Shown here piece by piece: positions 27,504-37,376 of a stretch of 64,000 nt of DNA. The position numbers were made by a program, and so were the translations under genes. This DNA comes from Sphingobacterium multivorum (GTDB lineage: Bacteria > Bacteroidota > Bacteroidia > Sphingobacteriales > Sphingobacteriaceae): contig NZ_UAUU01000011.1 of the NCBI RefSeq assembly GCF_900457465.1, positions 1,984,001 to 2,048,000 on the forward strand, in the 5' to 3' direction. Within the stretch, counting starts at the first letter, position 1. Each line of letters opens with the position of its first letter. The notes beneath the pieces were generated by a model, which worked only from the letters and a program-made list of their open reading frames with translations, was not told the DNA's origin and searched no databases.

Positions 27504-29057
27504 TTATGAATAATACCCCCGGTTCCTGATATTTTCATGCAGGGGAAGTTTTTTTTCGATCTGTGCGCCCTGGTGCTCCGGAAAGTTTACCATGCCGGTT
27601 ATTAAAAGGCCTTCAACAAACTTATACCGTAGCTGGCGATGAGTAATAGCCACCTGGCAGGCCTTTATAAACAGGTCGCTGTAGGTTCTTTGAAGCCTGA
27701 ACAGTCCGTCACATGTCCTGTAAAGCTGTTCAGGATGGCGTTTCTGGTCAAAGATCATCTGTACCAGTTCACTGAATACCGGAGATATGGCATTTGCTCT
27801 TGTAAGGTAATGGGCAGGGTTCCTTTTTCTGAACTCACGGTACCTGGCATCCAGATGTTCCTCCAGGGTGGTGTAGGCATTCTGTTTTGGGCTCCTCTGA
27901 TGCAGGGCAACCTGTTTTCCTCCAACAAAGATGTGCACGAGATTCTTGGTGTAGATAACCTGTGCTTTCTTTCCGATATAGCAACTCGGGGCACTATAGA
28001 AGTGTCTGTCCCTGCCAAGATAGACGTGCCCGTTTTCACCGATCTTAAGCTCCGCATAATATTTTAGTGCAAAGCGATGCTCGGGTAGTGGTAACAGAAG
28101 ATGTTTTTCACAGCTGAGGAACCGTTCCTGCCGACAATAACTCCTGTTCTGCATACGCGTCTGGTTCAGCTTCAATACACAGTCTTCAACGGCGCTGTTG
28201 AGGGCTGATAATGAGAAAAAGCTCCTGTTTCGAAGTTTGGCAAATACCTGCGTATAAATGATCTTTACATGGTTTTCTACGGCACTCTTGTCCCTGGGCT
28301 TTCCAGCGCGTGCAGGAACGATAACAGTACCGTAATGATTGGCCAGATCTTCCATACAGCGGTTGATTTCCGGTTCGTACCTGTCACTTTTTATAACCGC
28401 AGACTTAAGATTGTCCGGAACGATACATCTTGGCACCCCGCCAAGAAACTGTATACATTTATCCAGCGCGTCCAAAAAGTCGGGTGTCTTCTGGCTCGGC
28501 ACAGCTGTGGCATAACAATAATTGGAAAAAGGAAGACAGGCCACAAATATCTCACAATTTATGATCTCACCGGTATTACCATCGATAAAATGAAGCTTCT
28601 TGCCGGAAAAGTCGATATAAAGTTTATCTGCTGGCGTATGTTCCATGACCATCGAGCTGCGCTTCTGTACTTTGAGATATTGCCCCAGATGGAAACAGAA
28701 CTGTGAAAGTTCATAGCCGTCCGACACGCTTTGCTTATATTCTTCCCAAAGAAGTTTACGGGTAACACCGGGACGGCCGAGTTCTTGCTGAAAATAGGAA
28801 AGCCGCTCTTTGAAATCCTCAAACCGGGCATCACGATAGGCTGGATTACCGGCATTCAGAAGCCCGTCGAGAATCGGATCCTCCAGTTCCAGTAGCTCGT
28901 TCATGTTGAGCTTTGCCTGACCGATCTTGAAAAGATAGGTCTTTACGGTGTTCTTACTCAGTGATAAACAACGTGCTATCGCTTTTATGGCATAGCCCTG
29001 CTGTTTCAATCTTATCAATTGTTTTATCTGACTCATGGGTCTTGATTTACCGGCCAT
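27504..29057 (-). CDS. istA: IstA transposase of the IS21-family element
   Basis: 517 residues. An N-terminal helix-turn-helix (YAIKAIARCLSLSKNTVKTY, about 17-36) binds the ends. An rve-type DDE core follows, with the first Asp in KLYIDFSGKK (about 148), the second in CIVPDNLKSAV (about 215) and the Glu in KSAVENHVKI (about 250). The C-terminal domain is rich in basic residues. Length and order with istB are typical. Confidence 0.96.
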   Translation of the reverse strand: MAGKSRPMSQIKQLIRLKQQGYAIKAIARCLSLSKNTVKTYLFKIGQAKLNMNELLELEDPILDGLLNAGNPAYRDARFEDFKERLSYFQQELGRPGVTRKLLWEEYKQSVSDGYELSQFCFHLGQYLKVQKRSSMVMEHTPADKLYIDFSGKKLHFIDGNTGEIINCEIFVACLPFSNYCYATAVPSQKTPDFLDALDKCIQFLGGVPRCIVPDNLKSAVIKSDRYEPEINRCMEDLANHYGTVIVPARAGKPRDKSAVENHVKIIYTQVFAKLRNRSFFSLSALNSAVEDCVLKLNQTRMQNRSYCRQERFLSCEKHLLLPLPEHRFALKYYAELKIGENGHVYLGRDRHFYSAPSCYIGKKAQVIYTKNLVHIFVGGKQVALHQRSPKQNAYTTLEEHLDARYREFRKRNPAHYLTRANAISPVFSELVQMIFDQKRHPEQLYRTCDGLFRLQRTYSDLFIKACQVAITHRQLRYKFVEGLLITGMVNFPEHQGAQIEKKLPLHENIRNRGYYS

Positions 29058-30241
29058 TGGAATAACTCTTAAAAATCTTATCCCAAATAAATCAAAATAA
29101 CCAAGGGGGTCAAGATGCTCCGGAATTAGACCCCATATTATTTTTGAGGGGTCAGTATGATCCGGAATAAATCCATCTAAATCTTATAGGGGGTCAACAT
29201 CTGCCGGAATGGCATGCGATAACTCAATGGAATCGCGCATATACTCCAGTGCAAAGTGCCGGAATCATGGGGTCAATTTACTCCGGAATATGCAATAAAC
29301 AGAAATACAGTTTTAAAACAGCAGTATTGAATGTAGAAAACGCATATTATCAGGGGAAATTGGATACAACGGAAGTTGACAGGAAAATAAAATTTATGGC
29401 TAACTTCTGTAAAACTATTGTTCGTAACCGCGATCTGACCTATAATGAAAAAGATAAAGAAACAGTAAGTAAATATGCTGCAATCTTTTCGGTAATTTGC
29501 GAAGAAACTCCAATTTTAATAGATCAGGACACAATAAAATATAAACCATTTTCCTATGATTTTGAAGACGTTTTCGGGCATAAAGATCTGACAAGCCTTT
29601 TTGTATCCAAACTGGTGAATACCCATAAAGGTAATTGTAATTCGTTACCTTACCTATATAAAATTCTTGCAGAGGAATTAGGTGTGGAAGCTAATCTTGC
29701 ATTGGCTCCGAATCATATTTATATTAAGCACAATATAAAATCCATCGGTTGGTATAATACAGAGCTGACAAGTGGTATCTTTCCACAGGATGCCTGGTTG
29801 ATGGCGTCGGGATTTATCCATTTAAACGCTATTGAAAATGGAGTTTATATGAAAGCACTTGACAATCGCGATAGCCTTGGCTTATGTTTGGTTGATCTGG
29901 CAAATGCATACAAACGAGCATTTCCTGAAAATGATGGAAGTTTTGCCCTAAAGTGCGCAGAAAGGGCATTGCAGGTAAGCCCGTATTTAGTCACAGCTTT
30001 ATTATTACAGGCGGAGACCCACAAAGAACAATATCGGAAAATGGAGCATTCTGATCCGAAAGCGAAAGAGCTACTCGCATCTTTAAACAAAGAGTATAAG
30101 CGTATCCATCAGATCGGGTATAGAAATATGCCAGAAGGAATGTATTTGGAATGGTTAACGTCATTAAAAAGCGAAAGAAAAAAATATGAGGATGTTAGAT
30201 TGAAAAATTGAGTTTCTGAGTAATTTTTGGTTCATGGAAAA

Positions 30242-30278
30242 GTTAGCTAAGACGGTGTTTTAGCTAACTTTGTTTTTA
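30242..30278. terminator. Bidirectional terminator
   Basis: A 9-bp stem (GTTAGCTAA at 30242-30250 with TTAGCTAAC at 30260-30268), a 9-nt loop and then TTTGTTTTT. It lies between the end of the broken transglutaminase-like gene and the minus-strand repressor gene, whose stop codon is inside the hairpin. Confidence 0.8.
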
Positions 30279-31039
30279 AGTTCCCGAACTTCCTGCATCA
30301 ACTTTATAAGCATCGATTTTACGTCCTCATTTGCAAAGTCAATTATTTCCATTTCCTCACTGGAAAAACTACCTGCATACTGCCAAGCTTCCCAAATATC
30401 ACTAAAGGGAATATGGTAACTATCATAAAATGTATTGTCGGATCTTACGGTTATCGAATTATTGTTTATACTTTCAATTCGTTTAAAGGTAAATCCTGAT
30501 CGGGTTATAAGCACATGGGTTTTGCCCACTTTAATATCATTTATGCTTTCAACATATCTGCCTACTACATAGGTGCCGTCCTGATAAGGTGGCATTGAAT
30601 CACCTTCTGCAGGAAAGGCTCTATATTTTCCATTGTGAAGAAAGGGTAGGGACATCGTTTGGAGATTTTCAATATACTCAGGATCGGAATATCCTGCCAA
30701 ATAACCCATTGATGCTTTGTAGGGAATAATCTCAATTTTATTTTCACCTATTGAATCTGTTTTTATGGGCAGTAAAATTCTATTGTCTGGTAGACTGAGC
30801 ATTTCTTCCAGCTTATATTTTCTTAGATCTACAGTCAATAACAGGTCAGTACTGATATGATAATATCGTGAAATTGCTAATAGAACATCTAATGGAGGAG
30901 TATATTTCGCTGTCTCATATTTTGCATATGAATCTCTGGAAATCAGTAATTTCTCAGCAATTTTTTCTTGCGAAAGATTCGGTTCCTGCTTAAGACGTAA
31001 ATACCTTATGTTATCTGCTAGGAGATTGATTGTTGACAT
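30260..31039 (-). CDS. XRE-S24 family transcriptional repressor (LexA/CI-like)
   Basis: 259 residues from ATG 31039. The frame is open further upstream, but the extra 58 residues would run into the divergent dinB gene and lack homology features. An N-terminal helix-turn-helix (LSQEKIAEKLLISRDSYAKYE, about 21-41) is joined to a C-terminal S24 peptidase-like domain (about 130-235) with FPAEGDSMPPYQDGTYVVG, the Ser region of the autoproteolysis site; a Lys follows near TFKRIES. It probably represses itself and the divergent dinB-dnaE pair and is inactivated by DNA damage. A palindromic operator overlaps the 5' end. Confidence 0.85.
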   Translation of the reverse strand: MSTINLLADNIRYLRLKQEPNLSQEKIAEKLLISRDSYAKYETAKYTPPLDVLLAISRYYHISTDLLLTVDLRKYKLEEMLSLPDNRILLPIKTDSIGENKIEIIPYKASMGYLAGYSDPEYIENLQTMSLPFLHNGKYRAFPAEGDSMPPYQDGTYVVGRYVESINDIKVGKTHVLITRSGFTFKRIESINNNSITVRSDNTFYDSYHIPFSDIWEAWQYAGSFSSEEMEIIDFANEDVKSMLIKLMQEVRELKNKVS

Positions 31040-31041
31040 TT

Positions 31042-31058
31042 TGTGATAATTTATCACA
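31042..31058. promoter_or_regulatory. Palindromic operator of the S24 repressor
   Basis: TGTGATAATTTATCACA is a perfect 8+1+8 palindrome three bases upstream of the repressor start, in the 79-nt divergent spacer with dinB. A second half-site (TTGTGATAAAA) occurs near 31075-31085, closer to dinB. This is the expected layout for an autoregulated SOS-type switch. Confidence 0.75.
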
Positions 31059-31118
31059 GCAAATGTAATGTAAATTGTGATAAAACTTACCAGATTTGCT
31101 AAATAATTTAGTAACAAA

Positions 31119-32276
31119 ATGGAGCGATCGATTGTGCATTTGGATCTGGATACGTTTTTCGTGTCCTGTGAGAGATTGGTAAATTCCGGTTTTAACGGGA
31201 TTCCACTGATCATTGGTGGTGGGGATAGAGGTGTAGTTTCTTCATGTAGCTATGAGGCACGCACCTTTGGGGTAAGATCAGCTATGCCCATGAAAATGGC
31301 GCTTCGCCTCTGTCCACAGGCAAAGGTTGTAAAAGGAGATATGGAGCTTTACTCCAAAATGTCCCATATGGTGACTGAGGTGATAGAAGAAAGTGCACCC
31401 GTAATGGAAAAAGCTTCTATCGATGAATTTTACCTGGATCTAACGGGGATGGATAAGTTTTTCGGCGCTTACAAATGGACAAATGAGCTTGGGGCAAAGA
31501 TCGAAAAGGAAACTGGTTTACCGATAAGTTATGCACTATCTACCAACAAAACCGTAAGCAAAATAGGAACTGGGGAATCCAAACCGCACGGACACCGGGA
31601 GATACCATCTTTTGGTGTTCAGTCATTTTTAAATCCATTGTCGATCAAAAAAATGCCTATGGTGGGAAATGCTACTTTTCAATTATTCTCACGAGTAGGT
31701 ATCAGAACCATAGGGACACTTTCTGAAATGCCTGTGGAGGTCCTGCAGCAGATGATCGGTAAAAATGGTGCCGATTTATGGAAGAAAGCAAACGGTATCG
31801 ATGAAACTCCTGTCATTCCATATACTGAAAGGAAGGGCATTTCCAAGGAAAGGACATTTAGCAGCGATACAATGGATACCTATGAGGTAAAAGGTCTGAT
31901 ATCAGGAATGGCAGAGCAGCTTGCCCATCAGCTCCGGCAGGAGAAATGGCTGACGTCAACCGTAGTGATCAAGATCAGATACTCGAACTTTGATACCGAA
32001 TCCAAACAATGCCGGGTGAGTTATACTTCTTCTGACCATACCTTAGCAAGAGTTGCACTGGAACTATTTGATAAGATTTATACAAGACGTATGCGGCTTC
32101 GTTTGGTTGGCCTGCGATTTACCGATCTTGTTCACGGCAGTTATCAGATGAATCTTTTTGAAGATAACGCGGAGCTTATCAGCTTGTACCAGGCGATGGA
32201 TAATATTAAAAACCGTTTCGGTAAAGATGCGGTTGGTCGGGCTGTTGGATTCAATTTTTCACGGAAGCATTTGTAG
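31119..32276 (+). CDS. dinB: DNA polymerase IV-type translesion polymerase (Y family)
   Basis: 385 residues. The catalytic motifs are HLDLDTFFVSCE (residues about 7-18) and KASIDEFYLDLTG (about 98-110, the second acidic pair), with helix-hairpin-helix motifs around 170-200 and a little-finger domain. It has a beta-clamp binding motif QMNLFED near the C-terminus (about 344). It copies past damaged bases with low fidelity. It is divergent from the S24 repressor and only 2 nt from the dnaE start, an error-prone repair cassette common on Bacteroidetes mobile elements. Confidence 0.93.
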   Translation: MERSIVHLDLDTFFVSCERLVNSGFNGIPLIIGGGDRGVVSSCSYEARTFGVRSAMPMKMALRLCPQAKVVKGDMELYSKMSHMVTEVIEESAPVMEKASIDEFYLDLTGMDKFFGAYKWTNELGAKIEKETGLPISYALSTNKTVSKIGTGESKPHGHREIPSFGVQSFLNPLSIKKMPMVGNATFQLFSRVGIRTIGTLSEMPVEVLQQMIGKNGADLWKKANGIDETPVIPYTERKGISKERTFSSDTMDTYEVKGLISGMAEQLAHQLRQEKWLTSTVVIKIRYSNFDTESKQCRVSYTSSDHTLARVALELFDKIYTRRMRLRLVGLRFTDLVHGSYQMNLFEDNAELISLYQAMDNIKNRFGKDAVGRAVGFNFSRKHL

Positions 32277-32278
32277 GT

Positions 32279-35200
32279 ATGTTTTAAACTGTCATTCCTT
32301 TCACAGTCTCCGCTATGGAACACTTTCCATAGACGACCTTATTTATCAGGCTTTAGCACTGGGGATAAAGGAACTTGTTCTAACCGATATTAATACGGTG
32401 ACCGGAGTGTATGAATTTAAAAAGAAATGCGAAGAAAATAATATCCGCCCGATTGTTGGTGTTGAGGTGCGCAACGGAAGTGAATTATACTATATAGCAA
32501 TTGCAAAAGAGTTTAGTGGGCTTGCCGAAGTAAACAAAATGCTCACTTCGTACAATTGCGATAATATAGAGTTACCATTGCAGCCTGAATTAATCCACAA
32601 TTTTATTATATATCCTCTGAGCAATATTCCAAAAAACCTCGGAGAAAATGAATATGTGGGAATCTATGAGGATGAACTTAATCTTTTGATAAGGTCGGAG
32701 TATAAAAAGCTGTTTCCCAAAATGGTTATTCTTTGTCCCATTACTTTCAGCACAAAAAAAGAATATAACCTTCATCGGATTTTACGTGCCATTGATAACA
32801 ATACCCTGCTTTCCAAACTTGCGGAAAAAGAAGTGTGCCGGAAATCTGAATATTTTCGTTCTGTGGATTCAGTATGCAAAATCTATCGTCATTATCCTGA
32901 AATTATTGAGAATACGCAAAAATTACTTTCACAATGCAGTTTTGAATTTGCATTTTCGACACCCAGAAATAGAAAACATTATACGGGTACCAAGGCCGAT
33001 GACCTGAAGCTGCTCACGCGATTGGCTTATGCTGGACTGGAACGTCGTTATGGTAGAAATCACGAGATAGCAACTAAGCGGATCGAAAAGGAATTAAAGG
33101 TAATTGATGAACTAAACTTTAGTGGTTATTTTCTAATTACATGGGATATCATCCGATACAGTAATAGCATGGGCTTTATGCATGTGGGACGTGGGAGCGG
33201 AGCCAATTCAATTGTTGCATACTGTTTGGGCATTACCGATATATGCCCTATTGAACTGGATCTTTATTTTGAAAGATTCCTGAATCTTAACCGGAAAAGT
33301 CCGCCCGACTTTGATATCGATGGAGCTGGCAGGAAAGAGATATTATACTCGATTATATATTCAATCGGTATGGGAAAGAATATGTCGCATTTTGTGGGAC
33401 GAATGTTGAATTCAAATATAAGTCGATTATCAGGGAGGTAGGAAAGGCTTTTGGTTTACCAAAGGAGGAGCTTGACGAACTGAGTAAAAATCCCGAAAGA
33501 GTTTTTCGGGATGATATTGTGAAGCAGGTACAGAAGTATGGTAAGCTGCTGGAGAAATTTCCGAACCAACGGTCAATGCATTCTTGTGGCATTCTAATCT
33601 CTGAAGAACCACTCATAAACTTTACGGCTCTTGAAATGCCCCCAAAAGGATTTCCGATTGTACAATGGGACATGCATACAGCTGAGGAGATCGGTTTTGA
33701 AAAATTTGACATTTTATCGCAAAGGGGGCTAGGTACGATCAATGATACCGTAAGGCTACTTGAAGAAAAAAGGGGGATCAAGGTTAATATTAAAGATACC
33801 ACACTATCTAAAGATGAGGTAAAGTGTAATGACTATCTAAGTCAGGGGCGAACGATAGGTTGCTTCTATATCGAATCGCCTGCTATGCGGGGATTGCTCA
33901 GAAGGCTAAAGTGTGATAACTATAAAGTGTTGGTGGCTGCTTCATCCATTATCAGACCAGGTGTCGCTCAGTCCGGAATGATGCACGAGTATATTTTTAG
34001 ACATAACAATCCTGACCAGTTTGAATATTTCCATCCTGTCTTTGAGAAGCAGCTGGGAGAGACATATGGTATCATGGTATATCAAGAAGATGTTATAAAA
34101 ATTGCGCTTCATTATGGCGGGGTGTCTGCTGCCGATGGCGATATCCTTAGAAGGGCTATGAGCGGAAAAAGTAGGTCATTAAGTGCACTCCAAAAAGTTA
34201 AGGAGTATTTTTTTGCATCTTGCAGCAACCAAGGACACCCAGAGGAGCTGAGCAGGGAAATTTACAGACAGATAGAATCGTTTGCGGGGTATTCGTTTTG
34301 TAAAGCCCACTCAGCTTCCTATGCGGTGGAAAGCTATCAGAGCCTGTATCTGAAAGTCTACTATCCTTTGGAATTTATGGTTTCCGCCATAAACAATATG
34401 GGCGGATTTTACAGAACGGAAGTGTATGTTCACGAAGCAAGGATGTCCGGAGGAACGATCCTTAATCCATGCGTGAATAAAAGTGAATATGAGACAACAA
34501 TATATGGTGAGGAAATTTACCTGGGCTTGATGCTACTTGAAAAAGTGGAATCGAAACTCGCTCAGCTTATCCCGAAAGAACGGAGGGCGAATGGAGCGTA
34601 TAAATCTATTGAGGATTTTATAAAAAGGATTCCAATCGGTATTGAGACTTTACAGACGTTAATCTTTATCGGAGCGTTTCGGTTTACTGGAATACCCAAG
34701 AATGAACTTTTACTCAAAGCTAGGCTTTTATTGGGAGAGTTTAAACCTGAGAAAAGGTTTCAGACACTGTTTGAAGAACCTATAAAAGAATACAAGTTTC
34801 CAGAATTGAAACGTAATGTTTTTGAAGATGCCTTCGATGAAATTGAGATATTGAGCTTTCCAGTTTCGTGTACACCATTTGATCTGCTGCAGACGAAGTA
34901 TCGAGGTACGGTTATGGCCAAAGATCTTACGGATCATCACAAAAAAGAGGTGAAGATGCTTGCCTATCTGATTTCAAGGAAACATGTTCCTACAAAAAGG
35001 GGAACAATGTACTTTGGTACATGGATAGATGTTGAGGGCAACTATTTTGACACTGCTCATTTTGCTGACTGCCTTGAAAAATATCCATTTCAGGGTGGGG
35101 GATGCTATCTATTATTGGGGATTGTGGAAGTTGATTTCCATTTTCCGACAATAACGATCACCAAAATGGCAAAGATGCCATTTATACCTGACCCGCGGTA

Positions 35201-35321
35201 TTCCCATGATGAAGAGAAGAAATATGAAGCGCAACAGCGGATTCGGGAAGATGTCAGTATGACTTTCAGGGCCCCTTATCCGCAGGAACATGAAATAGGA
35301 CTTCCCAGAAAACGTTTTTAG
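32279..35321 (+). pseudogene. dnaE: DnaE-type DNA polymerase III alpha subunit with two apparent frameshifts
   Basis: About 1014 residues if repaired, the short DnaE form found beside dinB. The N-terminal PHP domain begins NCHSFHSLRYGTLSIDDL. The catalytic motif PPDFDID is at about 33301-33320. The C-terminal half includes SMHSCGILIS, YQEDVIKIALHYGG and FCKAHSASYAVESYQSLYLK. Frame break 1: ATG 32279 is followed by four T and an immediate stop, while five T would give MFLNCH in frame. Break 2: just after PDFDID (near 33321) one base seems lost, since restoring a T gives DWSWQERD and the frame then runs to 35321. Both are single-base, so sequencing error is possible. If real, the polymerase is dead. 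Confidence 0.8.
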
Positions 35322-35386
35322 ATTCTTTTGAAGAAATTTTAAACAAATTGTTCTGGGGATCGGTTATTTAGAAAAACAGATAGGAA

Positions 35387-35839
35387 ATGGAAAATCACAA
35401 AATTGTCGAAGTCTTAAATGATTTAATAGAGATCAACAACGATAGAGCTGAAGGCTTTGAAAAAGCTATCAGGGACATTAACGCCGAAAACATAGATCTT
35501 AAAGCTGCCTTTGAAAAATTCGCTTCACAAAGCCGAAGCAATATTACAGAGCTTGCGGGACTTGTGGGAAGCAAGGGTGAAGTTCCCGAAGATGGGAATA
35601 CGGTCCTTGGAGCATTACATCGCGCTTGGATCGATATAAAGGCAACTTTTGGCGGTAGTGACCGTCACAGTATCCTGGAAGAATGTGAACGTGGGGAAGA
35701 TGCGATTAAAAAGGCATACAAAGACGCACTGCAGGAAAATGAGCTCGGAGAAGATGTTCGTGAAGTTTTATTAAAACAACAGGATGGTATCCAGGCGAGC
35801 CATGATGCAGTCAAAGCTCTCAGAGATTTGAGCAAATAA
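35387..35839 (+). CDS. PA2169 family four-helix-bundle protein (DUF2383)
   Basis: 150 residues, a ferritin-like four-helix bundle. The opening IVEVLNDLIEINNDRAEGFE and the later ECERGEDAIKKAYKDAL fit the PA2169/DUF2383 family. The length is typical. The function of the family is not established; it is linked to stress responses in some Bacteroidetes. A terminator follows 33 nt later. Confidence 0.85.
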   Translation: MENHKIVEVLNDLIEINNDRAEGFEKAIRDINAENIDLKAAFEKFASQSRSNITELAGLVGSKGEVPEDGNTVLGALHRAWIDIKATFGGSDRHSILEECERGEDAIKKAYKDALQENELGEDVREVLLKQQDGIQASHDAVKALRDLSK

Positions 35840-35872
35840 AAAATAAGGATTAGATTGTATAGAAAATGGTTG

Positions 35873-35910
35873 AAAAGCTGTGTTGATTTACTAACACAGC
35901 TTTTTCTTTT
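35873..35910 (+). terminator. Rho-independent terminator
   Basis: A 12-bp perfect stem (AAAAGCTGTGTT at 35873-35884 with AACACAGCTTTT at 35893-35904), an 8-nt loop and a T-rich tail. It ends transcription of the PA2169-family gene. The remaining bases up to the methyltransferase start at 36116 show nothing I can assign. Confidence 0.88.
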
Positions 35911-36115
35911 AGGAGATTATACAGAATATAATTGCGTGTATTAGAGAGTTAATGTTACCGCAAATAGAACACAGCAACAATCGATCTATTTCAGCCCCAA
36001 ATGATGATGTAAGCGGATTAGAAGGACTTTTTAGGGTATATAAGCATTATCTGCATTATATTTCTTACTTTTATTATTTAGAATAGTTCTTAATAACTTA
36101 ATTTAAGGAAGTGAT

Positions 36116-36805
36116 ATGCCCAAAGTAACCCCAGAACTTTTTGAAGTTCTACACGATAGCAGAGCTGAAAATACATTGGCTAGGCTGTATAAGGAAGCTC
36201 TCAAGCAGGGCTGGTCGATGGTTTTTCATTTCATGCCCAAAGCATTTAAGTTCTTTGGTAAAGGAATAGACTGGAAAACAGAAAATGAAAGCTTTTATGA
36301 GGATAAATATATACCAATACTACCTTATCAGGGTACCTTTATCTATATGCAAGCGAGAGCACTGAATGCGAAAAATATCCTCGAATTTGGAACGTCTTTT
36401 GGAATTTCTACAATCTATCTAGCAAAAGCGGCGAAGGACAATGGAGGTAAAGTTATTTCTACGGAGTACTTAGCCCATAAGGTTAAAATTGCCCGACAGA
36501 ATCTTATTGAAGCAGGTGTCAACGAGCATGTTGAGATTTTGGAGGGGGATGCGATGCAGACTTTAAAGGATCTGGATGTGGAATGGGATTTTGTCCTTCT
36601 TGATGGTTGGCCGGACATGGTATATGCGGTATTCAAGCTCATAGAACCGAAGTTGAAAAAAGGTGCAGTGATCTTTGTGGATGATGTTCAGGGATTTCAA
36701 CCTTCCATGAAGGACTATTTTGATTATGTACGCAATCCCGAAAATGGGTATCTTTCAACAACCGTATATCCAAAAAAAGCGATGGAATTTACGATTAAGC
36801 TTTAA
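36116..36805 (+). CDS. Class I SAM-dependent O-methyltransferase-like protein
   Basis: 229 residues. The SAM-binding motif I is ILEFGTSFGISTIYLA (about 87-102), then ISTEYLAHKV (acidic motif II) and the motif WDFVLLDGWPDM (about 159-170), typical of the O-methyltransferase family 3/class I fold. The N-terminal about 70 residues are helical. Substrate unknown. It is a single gene with its own terminator and lies between two copies of the dnaE 3' end. Confidence 0.85.
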   Translation: MPKVTPELFEVLHDSRAENTLARLYKEALKQGWSMVFHFMPKAFKFFGKGIDWKTENESFYEDKYIPILPYQGTFIYMQARALNAKNILEFGTSFGISTIYLAKAAKDNGGKVISTEYLAHKVKIARQNLIEAGVNEHVEILEGDAMQTLKDLDVEWDFVLLDGWPDMVYAVFKLIEPKLKKGAVIFVDDVQGFQPSMKDYFDYVRNPENGYLSTTVYPKKAMEFTIKL

Positions 36806-36854
36806 ATATCGTATATTGGTTATGTGTTAACTAACCATCTTAATAGTATATTGT

Positions 36855-36884
36855 AGACTAGTCGTAAGATTAGTCTTTTTTTTT
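36855..36884 (+). terminator. Rho-independent terminator after the methyltransferase gene
   Basis: A 6-bp stem (AGACTA at 36855-36860 with TAGTCT at 36871-36876), a 10-nt loop and a run of nine T bases, 50 nt after the methyltransferase stop. Confidence 0.75.
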
Positions 36885-36962
36885 CACTTTGTCTGTCAGT
36901 ACGCGACATGATGATACTGAATGCAAGGCACTCTATCTTTTAGGAGAGGATTTGTGGAAAAG

Positions 36963-37040
36963 GAAGATGTCAGTATGACCTTTAAGGCTCCTCATCCGCA
37001 GGAAAGTGAGATTGGGCTTCCCAGAAAAAAGATGTTTTAA
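36963..37040 (+). pseudogene. Remnant copy of the dnaE 3' end
   Basis: The frame 36963-37040 reads EDVSMTFKAPHPQESEIGLP and ends KKMF before TAA. It matches the last codons of dnaE (35247-35321, EDVSMTFRAPYPQEHEIGLP) at most positions in both protein and DNA. No upstream dnaE sequence is present here. It is either the original 3' end of a resident dnaE displaced by the 1.6-kb insert with the PA2169 and methyltransferase genes, or the scar of a recombination between two dnaE copies. Confidence 0.85.
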
Positions 37041-37376
37041 GGTCTATCAATACGAGAATAATTTTAATCAGATTACGGAAACCCGTAGGCGGGTCTGAAA
37101 TTATTCCTTAAATTTGCACCTGAAAATTGTGAACCTTGTCATAATTCGATTAAGGGATAATAGTATCGGTCAACATAAAAAATATAGTATATTTCAAATA
37201 CACGTATAATTCTACTTATGGTTTAATACGTTTCATGGTTATTAGTTTTTAAACGCATCTTTTAAAGGTGCGTTTTTTTATATAGAACCTTTTTCCGTTG
37301 TAATAATATTCCCTGTGTTTCGTTTAATAGTTCTGATAAAGTTTCCATAATTATTTTGACTTATTTGGTTAAAAAA
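37041..37376. other. Intergenic region between dnaE remnant and lipoprotein gene
   Basis: About 335 bases without a gene. It holds a small GC-rich hairpin (ACCCGTAGGCGGGT near 37080-37095) and the terminator at 37251-37280. Otherwise it is AT-rich and unassigned. Confidence 0.5.
37251..37280 (+). terminator. Rho-independent terminator
   Basis: AAACGCATCTTT at 37251-37262 pairs with AAAGGTGCGTTT at 37264-37275 (one G-U), with a one-base nominal loop that would open to about four bases, followed by a T-run. No gene ends nearby on the plus strand except the dnaE remnant, so it may be the old terminator of that gene. Confidence 0.7.

Larger units (their letters stand above)
26683..29290 (-). mobile_element. 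IS21-family insertion sequence
   Basis: About 2.6 kb, with istA and istB on the minus strand. Both ends begin TATTCCGG and continue with a TTGACCCC block (left end 26683 onward; right end read backward from 29290). Several subterminal copies of the CCGGA...TGACCCC motif lie inside both ends, as expected for IstA binding sites. A 4-bp target duplication, TGCA, flanks it (26679-26682 and 29291-29294). The element is intact and may be active. Confidence 0.93.
26565..30211 (+). pseudogene. Second transglutaminase-like gene, interrupted by an IS21-family element
   Basis: The 5' part (26565-26682) starts at ATG 26565 with a signal-like N-terminus (MKHFYIFLSFFFAGQMKSQQ). The frame continues at 29291 after the IS: excising 26683-29290 and one copy of the TGCA duplication joins NMLNDKC to NKQKYSFKTAV without a frame change. 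The 3' part carries GNCNSLPYLYKILAEEL and APNHIYIKH, the same Cys-His layout as the gene at 21611, so the two are paralogues. The intact protein would be about 345 residues, lacking the long linker and C-terminal tail of its paralogue. No toxin gene follows it now. Confidence 0.88.

Noticed and set aside
31040..31213. The 58-residue N-terminal extension of the S24 repressor
   Set aside because: It runs into dinB across the palindromic operator. The start just before the helix-turn-helix fits the family.
36963..37040. A small independent protein gene
   Set aside because: The sequence is the dnaE C-terminus; the first ATG in the frame leaves only about 20 codons.
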